The notes below the pieces were generated by a model, which was given only the letters and a program-made list of their open reading frames with translations, had not been told where the DNA came from and did no database searches. Of a stretch of DNA of 64,000 bases, positions 59,176 to 64,000 are shown in pieces (the first letter of the stretch is position 1; the number at the start of each line of letters is the position of its first letter). This stretch comes from Hymenobacter sp. YIM 151858-1. Lineage in GTDB: Bacteria; Bacteroidota; Bacteroidia; Cytophagales; Hymenobacteraceae. The position numbers were made by a program, and so were the translations under genes. Location of the stretch: positions 2,852,001 to 2,916,000 of the forward strand of contig NZ_CP110136.1 in assembly GCF_025979705.1 (NCBI RefSeq). Direction: 5' to 3'.

Positions 59176-59559
59176 ATGCCCCAACGTTTACTCTACGCTA
59201 TACTGGTAACTGCTTTTAGCGTGTGCTGTTTGCAAAGCAGTTTACCAGCCGCCGCTGCCAAGCAGCAAGCGCCGGCGCGAGCGGTTGCGCCCGCCGCCGC
59301 CTCCGACGACCGCAACATTCTGGTGTACCCCAACCCCAGCTCCGATGTGGTGTACGTGTCGTTTACCGGCTTCGAAGGCCGCAAAACCGAGCTGCGCCTG
59401 CTCAACGTGATTGGCACCGTGGTGTACCGCGAAACCATTACGGAGCTCAACAACCGCTTTACGCGCCGCCTCGATCTGAGCCGTTTTGCCAGCGGCCTGT
59501 ACTACGTCAAAATCGATTCCGACAATACCAGCGTAATGCGCAAGTTGGTGATTCGCTAA
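59176..59559 (+). CDS. Minimal T9SS sorting-domain protein, 127 residues
   Basis: This protein is little more than a signal peptide (about 1-28), an Ala/Pro/Gln-rich linker and a type IX secretion sorting domain. The tail reads ILVYPNPSSDVVYVSFTGFEG, then TELRLLNVIGTVVYRETI and LYYVKIDSDN, ending MRKLVIR. Normally this tail follows a large passenger; here there is none. It could be a remnant of a larger gene, a surface-anchored small protein, or a competitor for the sorting machine. ATG 59176 fits the signal peptide. A strong terminator follows. Confidence 0.85.
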   Translation: MPQRLLYAILVTAFSVCCLQSSLPAAAAKQQAPARAVAPAAASDDRNILVYPNPSSDVVYVSFTGFEGRKTELRLLNVIGTVVYRETITELNNRFTRRLDLSRFASGLYYVKIDSDNTSVMRKLVIR

Positions 59560-59575
59560 CGATTGGCTTAACGCA

Positions 59576-59621
59576 CGCGGCGGCCGTTGCTCCTTGCTGG
59601 GGCAACGGCCGCCGCGTTTTT
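59576..59621 (+). terminator. Terminator of the T9SS-tail gene
   Basis: CGCGGCGGCCGTTGC at 59576-59590 pairs with GCAACGGCCGCCGCG at 59602-59616, followed by TTTTT. Confidence 0.9.
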
Positions 59622-59649
59622 GGCACCCAGGGATTGGGGCGGCGGGCCA

Positions 59650-59683
59650 TAAAAAAAGCCCTTCGGGGCAAACCGAAGGGCTG
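59650..59683 (-). terminator. Terminator of the 34-residue microprotein gene (leftward)
   Basis: On the minus strand AGCCCTTCGG-TTTG-CCCCGAAGGGCT is followed by TTTTTTT. It lies 24 bases after the microprotein stop codon. Confidence 0.85.
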
Positions 59684-59706
59684 ATGAGACAACGTGGAAG
59701 ACAATG

Positions 59707-59811
59707 TTAGCGGCGGGCGCGAACTGGCACTGGCTGGAGCTGAGGGGTACGGCCACCCAGAACACGGTCCAGAAGCGCAGCCAATTTATCAGCAAGCGAA
59801 TTCAGCGTCAT
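59707..59811 (-). CDS. Microprotein, 34 residues
   Basis: ATG 59811 to TAA 59707 encodes 34 residues. The first half is an amphipathic helix (MTLNSLADKLAALLDRVLGG) and the second a Pro/Arg-rich tail ending in RARR. Upstream on the minus strand GTAATTTG (near 59850) resembles the TAnnTTTG promoter element with one mismatch, and a strong terminator follows, so this is a self-contained transcription unit of about 200 bases. It could also act as an RNA. I know no family for it. Confidence 0.55.
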   Translation of the reverse strand: MTLNSLADKLAALLDRVLGGRTPQLQPVPVRARR

Positions 59812-59872
59812 GGAAGAGTACAAGAATGTGGAAAGCCTACATACCAAATTACGCAGCTTTAACTAATTCGGA

Positions 59873-60979
59873 CTACGCCGGGGTTCCTTTTTTTTGCCGA
59901 ACTACCTTTTGGCTGGCCAGAAGCGCCTTTACCACCCGTTGGGCATCGGCCCCTACGCCGCCCATCAAAGCCGAGCCGCGGCTGTCGAGCCAGGGCAACC
60001 CCAGAAACGCCAGCCCCGGCACAGTACTAATACCGCGGTGGTGCAGCGGAAAACCCTGGCTATCAAGCACCGGCAGCTCGAGCCAGCGGTAATCGGGCCG
60101 AAATCCGGTGGCCCATACCACGGCTTGCAGCGGCGGCGTGCGGCCGGCATCGGCCAGCAACGCAGCGCTTTCGGCTTGGCGGGCGCGGCCAATCCAGTGC
60201 ACGTTGGCAAAGCGGCGGAGGCGGCGCAAGTCGCCGGCCACCACGGGCTCGGCGCGGCGGTGCAGCCAGCGGCCCAACAAGCCATGCCGCGAAAGTCCTA
60301 AGATGCCGAAGGTTTTCAGCAGCACCCACATGAGCGTATTGTTGGGCATGGCAGGCGTGCCGGGGTCGAAGGCCGCGTACACGGGCCGGCCGGTAGCGGC
60401 TACATCGGCAGCAATTTGCAAGGCCGAGTTGCCGCTGCCCACCACCGCCACCGCTCCGGAGCCCAGCAGCTGCTCGGGCGCCTGGTACTGGCTGCTGTGC
60501 AGCTGCTGCACCCCGGCACCTAGGGCGCTGGCCCAGGCCGGCACGTGCGGCGCCCCAAACCCGCCCGTGCACACAATTACGCGCCTGGCCAGGTAATGCG
60601 CCCCTGCCTCGGTAAGTGCCCCAAAGCCTCCGCCATCGGCCAAGCTTACCCGCACCACGCGCTGCCCTAGGTGCACCTCGAAGTTGAAGTAGTTGGCATA
60701 GAGCCGCAGGTACTGCGCGGCTTCGTCTTTGGTGGGGTAGCGCAGCCCGGGGCCGGGCCATTTCAGCCCGGGCAAGGCACTGGCCCAGGCCGGCGAAAAC
60801 AACCGCAGCGAGGCGTAGCGCGAGGCCCACACCCGCCCTACTTCGGCGGCCTGCTCAAGCAGCAGGCACGGCACGCCGGCCTGTTGCAGGTAATAGGCCG
60901 CGGCCAGGCCGGCCTGGCCGGCGCCAATAATCAGGGTATCGGTACGGTACTCGCCGGCGGCAGCAACTACGGATGGCAT
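59873..60979 (-). CDS. FAD/NAD(P)-dependent monooxygenase-like oxidoreductase
   Basis: This 368-residue protein has the FAD-binding IIGAGQAGLAAAYYL, the conserved EVGRVWASRYASLRLF segment and a second dinucleotide fold AVVGSGNSALQIA. The C-terminal VVWATGFRPDYRWLEL is typical of the flavin-containing monooxygenase/CzcO-like group. It probably oxidises a small lipophilic or amine substrate with NADPH. ATG 60979 (MPSVVAAAGEY) fits; the 15 codons upstream look like noise. It lies 62 bases from the GMC oxidoreductase gene on the same strand, probably one operon. Confidence 0.87.
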   Translation of the reverse strand: MPSVVAAAGEYRTDTLIIGAGQAGLAAAYYLQQAGVPCLLLEQAAEVGRVWASRYASLRLFSPAWASALPGLKWPGPGLRYPTKDEAAQYLRLYANYFNFEVHLGQRVVRVSLADGGGFGALTEAGAHYLARRVIVCTGGFGAPHVPAWASALGAGVQQLHSSQYQAPEQLLGSGAVAVVGSGNSALQIAADVAATGRPVYAAFDPGTPAMPNNTLMWVLLKTFGILGLSRHGLLGRWLHRRAEPVVAGDLRRLRRFANVHWIGRARQAESAALLADAGRTPPLQAVVWATGFRPDYRWLELPVLDSQGFPLHHRGISTVPGLAFLGLPWLDSRGSALMGGVGADAQRVVKALLASQKVVRQKKGTPA

Positions 60980-61041
60980 AGCAATTGGCGTGGCCCCACC
61001 CAGGGCCACGCCACAAAGAAACAACTGCCGGCCCTAGGTGC

Positions 61042-63093
61042 TTAGCCGGCGGCCGCCGTTGCGGCCGCCGGGTGCGCGGCCGTGGCCAAATCGGCCTTCA
61101 GGTGCTGCGCGGTGTGGTGCGCCAACGCCATAATGGTGAGCATGGGATTGACGCCGCTGCACGCCGGAAAAGCCGAGCCATCGGCTACGTACAAGCCCCG
61201 GGCCTCGAACAGCTCGCCCGTGGGGCTGGTGGGGTGCGTGGCGCGATTGCCGCCCATGCGGCAGGTACTCATTTGGTGGGCGCTGTAGAGGTTAAAGCGG
61301 TTGGGGCTCCAATCGAGGTGGGGCAGCGCATCAAGTACCTCCGGGTTCCGGATTACGCCTTCGTGCGCGTGCAGCGTGGGCAGCGTGCCGTGCGGCAAAT
61401 ACACCGTGTGGGCCCCGGCAGCGACATGGATTTCGGCGGCCGTGCGCACCCCGGTCAGCAGGCTGCCGCGGTCGAAGGCGCTCAGGCGGTAGCTGATGAG
61501 CGGCTGGCCGCGCTTATCGATGCGCACCTGGCCGCTGTCCCGGTCGCGGGTGAGCACGATGAACGAGCCCAGGTGCGCGGCCTGCTCCATAATGCGCTTG
61601 TGCTGCTCGCCCGAAAGCCACGGCAGCGTCATGGCCATCAGCCCCAGGTGGGCGGGCGGCGTTTCGATTTTGGCGCCGAAGTTGGTGCCGCCGAGCCGGG
61701 CGCAGCTGTCGTTTACTACCGACATGCTCGGCCCGTACCACGCCTCAATCAGCTGCGGATACACGCCCGACACCGCCACCGTGGGGTGCAGGTGCAAGTG
61801 CTGCCCTAGGTGCGGGTGGCGCAGGCCGCTGCGCAGCAGCAAGGCCGGCGTTTGGATAGCGCCGCCCGCTACCACCACCCGCTTGGCCCGGATGCGCACT
61901 GGCACCACGCGGCCATCGGGGGCGCGGTACTCGGCCTCGGCGCCGGTGGCACGACCGGCCTCCAGGGTAATGCGCTGCACGCGCGTATCGGGCAGCAGGC
62001 GGGCGCCGTGCGCGGCGGCGGTTTTGAGGTAGGTGTTGAGCGTGCCTTGCTTGATGCCGTACCGGTCGCCGAAGGTGCTGAAGCCAAGGCCGCGGAAGTG
62101 CAGCTCGGAGTCGTCGAGGCCTTTTTCGTTGCGCGGAATGGGGCGCACCTCGTGCCCCAGGCGCCGCGAGCCTTCGAGCAGGGCCTGGTTCTGGCCGTTG
62201 TGGCGCACGTAGTCGGTGTTCACGCTCAGGGCCGCGGCCACGGCATCGAGGCTGTGGCGGAACGAGGCCTGCAGAAAATGCGGGGCCTGATGCTCGCGCG
62301 CCCACTCCTCCAGAATGTAGTCGGGCGTGCGGAACGAGCCCGCCCAGTTGACGGTGGTACCGCCGCCCAGGCACGAGCCGGCCAGCAAGGTTACGCCCCC
62401 ATCGGTGGTGCTGAGGGTGCCGCGCGCGTCGTAGAGGTGGCCGATCATGTCGGCTTCGCGCTGCGTGAAGTCGCAGCCGTGGCAGTACGGGCCTTTGTCG
62501 AGCACCAGCACATCGTGGCCGGCCGCGGCCAGCTCGCCGGCTACCACGCCGCCGCCCGCGCCGCTGCCAATCACCAGCACCTCGCAGGTGTAGGTAGCCT
62601 CGGGGCCCGCGGGGTGCAGGGTTTGCAGCGGCCGGGGGGTGTCTACCAGTCCGTCGGAAAAAGCCAGCGGGCCGGGGTAGCCCAGCTCCTGCCAGTTGAA
62701 GTTGGGTGCCTCGGGCGCCGAGCCGCCGTAGTACAGAAACATCACCAGCTTGCGCAGGGCCTGAAACCCTTGGCGCAGCGGCGGCAGCGGGCTTTGGCTC
62801 CAGCACTGCAGCAGCTTTTCGCGCTGGGCGGCATCGAGCGCCAGAAAGGGCTTGAGCGGGCCGCCCCAGCTCAGGCCCAGCAGGCGGCTATCGAGCAGGC
62901 CGAGCAATTGCCCGAACTGCTGCTGCGCGGCTTGCGGCTGCGCCTCGATGGCGGCCTGCAGCAGCTCCAGGCGCACGCCTTCGGCGCCGTGGTGCTGCCA
63001 AAATGCGGCGTGCTGGGTGTGGCCCGGCAGGCTCGGAATAAACGCATCGGCCAGCGCGGCCAGGGTGCGGCGTTGCTCAGCTGAGAAATCCAT
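61042..63093 (-). CDS. GMC family oxidoreductase (long-chain alcohol oxidase-like)
   Basis: This 683-residue flavoprotein has an N-terminal helical domain of about 165 residues. The FAD fold follows with VLVIGSGAGGGVVAGELAAA, the signature CLGGGTTVNWAGSFR and the C-terminal SAHQMSTCRMGGN and SGVNPMLTIMALAHH, which supply the active-site His pair. The extra N-terminal domain and size match long-chain fatty-alcohol oxidase-like GMC proteins. A lipid alcohol is the likely substrate. There is no signal peptide. It is first in a leftward pair with the monooxygenase-like gene. Confidence 0.88.
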   Translation of the reverse strand: MDFSAEQRRTLAALADAFIPSLPGHTQHAAFWQHHGAEGVRLELLQAAIEAQPQAAQQQFGQLLGLLDSRLLGLSWGGPLKPFLALDAAQREKLLQCWSQSPLPPLRQGFQALRKLVMFLYYGGSAPEAPNFNWQELGYPGPLAFSDGLVDTPRPLQTLHPAGPEATYTCEVLVIGSGAGGGVVAGELAAAGHDVLVLDKGPYCHGCDFTQREADMIGHLYDARGTLSTTDGGVTLLAGSCLGGGTTVNWAGSFRTPDYILEEWAREHQAPHFLQASFRHSLDAVAAALSVNTDYVRHNGQNQALLEGSRRLGHEVRPIPRNEKGLDDSELHFRGLGFSTFGDRYGIKQGTLNTYLKTAAAHGARLLPDTRVQRITLEAGRATGAEAEYRAPDGRVVPVRIRAKRVVVAGGAIQTPALLLRSGLRHPHLGQHLHLHPTVAVSGVYPQLIEAWYGPSMSVVNDSCARLGGTNFGAKIETPPAHLGLMAMTLPWLSGEQHKRIMEQAAHLGSFIVLTRDRDSGQVRIDKRGQPLISYRLSAFDRGSLLTGVRTAAEIHVAAGAHTVYLPHGTLPTLHAHEGVIRNPEVLDALPHLDWSPNRFNLYSAHQMSTCRMGGNRATHPTSPTGELFEARGLYVADGSAFPACSGVNPMLTIMALAHHTAQHLKADLATAAHPAAATAAAG

Positions 63094-63447
63094 GCAATGG
63101 GTGGGTTAGGCAGGCAAAACAGGCGCGCGCTGGGTTTCGGCCACAAGCGGCAGCACCGGGCGCGGGGCTTACTGCTAAATACAACTTTTTCGGCGGATAC
63201 TCGGCATGCCGAGCTTCCAAAATCGGCCACAGCTACCGGCCCTGGCCTCCGCCGGAATTGTTGGCGCGGGTTTGCAGCCAACCCAAGCCCAACCATACCT
63301 TTGGCGCGCCCTGGGCGGTGCGGGCAAAACCACGGTTGTACGCAGCTTTTCCCAAGTGGGTTGTACGGCCGCCGCTTGCCCGCTGGCAGCCAGCCACTTG
63401 CCTTCGCTTTTTCCTTGGCCTATCGGCTACACCTTTTACTGCAACCC
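63094..63447. other. Intergenic region between divergent genes
   Basis: No gene is supported. GTTTGCAGCC and the TACACCTTTTAC stretch (about 63428-63440) could contain promoter elements for the rightward gene that begins at 63448, but the match to TAnnTTTG is weak. Plus-strand frames here have no protein-like pattern. Confidence 0.5.
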
Positions 63448-64000
63448 GTGACCCTACCTGCCCCTCGCCTGCTCGGCGGTGCGCTGCTGCTATTGCTCCC
63501 CGAGCTGGCAGCGGCGCAGTCGTCGTTCAACACCTCGCGCTCCAACTACAGCGGCCTGGGCGGCGCTGCCTGGAACCCCGCCACCCTGGCCGATAACCGC
63601 TACAAGTTTCAGCTGCGGCTGATTGGGGTGGATGTGCACGCCACCAACACAGCCTACCGCTACAGCGGCGGCTGGAATTTGCTGGTGCGCGACGTGCCCC
63701 TGGAGTTCAACAAGAGCACCCTGGAGGCGCGCCCCACCGATAAGCCCCAGCGGTTGAGCGTGGGCCTGAACATGCGCGGCCCGGGCCTGCTGCTGCGCCT
63801 GAACGAACGCAACTCGCTGGCCATCGGCAGCCGCGTGCGGGTGGCGTTGCAGGGCAACCATGTGTCGCCGGCGCTGCTGCAAAACGCCGTCGACGAATTC
63901 AAAACCAAAGCCCGCTTCGCCGACAACACCTTCAACCTGAATCTGAACGCCTTTGCCGAGTGGAACGCCTCGTACGCGCGGGTGGTGCTCGACGCGGGGC
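63448..64000 (+). CDS. DUF5723-like outer-membrane protein, 5' part only
   Basis: This frame starts GTG 63448 and stays open to the window edge (184 codons), so the C-terminal part is missing. A signal peptide (LLGGALLLLLPELAAAQS) is followed by SNYSGLGGAAWNPATLADNRYKFQLRLIGVDVH, the hallmark N-terminus of DUF5723 beta-barrel proteins. The rest continues with strand-like segments (RLSVGLNMRGPGLLLRL). Family members are predicted outer-membrane barrels of unknown role. Confidence 0.85.
   Translation, partial: MTLPAPRLLGGALLLLLPELAAAQSSFNTSRSNYSGLGGAAWNPATLADNRYKFQLRLIGVDVHATNTAYRYSGGWNLLVRDVPLEFNKSTLEARPTDKPQRLSVGLNMRGPGLLLRLNERNSLAIGSRVRVALQGNHVSPALLQNAVDEFKTKARFADNTFNLNLNAFAEWNASYARVVLDAG

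Overview
The window looks like a GC-rich Bacteroidota chromosome, most likely a Hymenobacter-type member of the Cytophagales. The reasons are type IX secretion sorting tails (602-8497, 59176-59559), PorT-like outer-membrane barrels, DUF4468, DUF3616, DUF5723-type and M13/M28 proteins, TAnnTTTG-type promoters, and almost no Shine-Dalgarno sequences. No phage, insertion sequence, integrase or CRISPR array was seen.

Layout. 1-12.6 kb: a 2,631-residue secreted MBG/YDG repeat adhesin, an M13 metallopeptidase lipoprotein, a family 2 glycosyltransferase and small proteins. 12.6-25.2 kb: a sigma54-controlled exporter region. 25.2-30 kb: M28 peptidase, an exported methyltransferase, nicotinate phosphoribosyltransferase and a DUF4240 protein. 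30-40.2 kb: purine operon purL-purQ-purC-purD-purN-purF-purM (leftward), interrupted by intergenic repeat elements. 40.8-43 kb: pyrimidine operon pyrD-pyrF-pyrE (leftward). 43-55.4 kb: mostly single genes (secreted proteins, nuclease, hotdog thioesterase, DJ-1/PfpI, tRNA-Val, PfkB kinase, histone-deacetylase-like hydrolase). 55.7-59 kb: a type III polyketide synthase / methyltransferase / flavoprotein cluster resembling phenolic-lipid (Srs-type) operons. 59-64 kb: a minimal T9SS-tail protein, a 34-residue microprotein, two flavoprotein oxidoreductases and the start of a DUF5723-like outer-membrane protein cut by the window end.

The most interesting part is 12.87-25.16 kb. A histidine kinase and a sigma54-activating response regulator are encoded downstream of, and on the same strand as, an ABC exporter (ATPase, 64-residue membrane peptide, two FtsX/MacB-type permeases). 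A membrane-fusion protein and a TolC-like channel form a separate leftward operon. Three leftward promoters in this region share the same architecture: a TGTCCG-N4-CGGACA-type dyad plus a third half-site, then an AT-rich spacer, then a -24/-12 element of the form YTGGCAY-N5-TTGGCT. In all three the first base of the dyad lies exactly 65 positions from the promoter edge. They drive the ATPase operon, the fusion-protein/TolC operon, and a tandem array of three very short, arginine-rich, acid-free peptides (44, 26 and 27 residues) that share sequence. I infer one autoregulated regulon linking a two-component system, a tripartite exporter and a family of cationic microproteins, which may be the exported cargo, signals or envelope-stress peptides.

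A second genome-scale signal is the palindrome CCTAGG. A hand count gives nearly 80 copies in 64 kb, in genes, intergenic hairpins and terminators, where roughly 20-25 would be expected from base composition.
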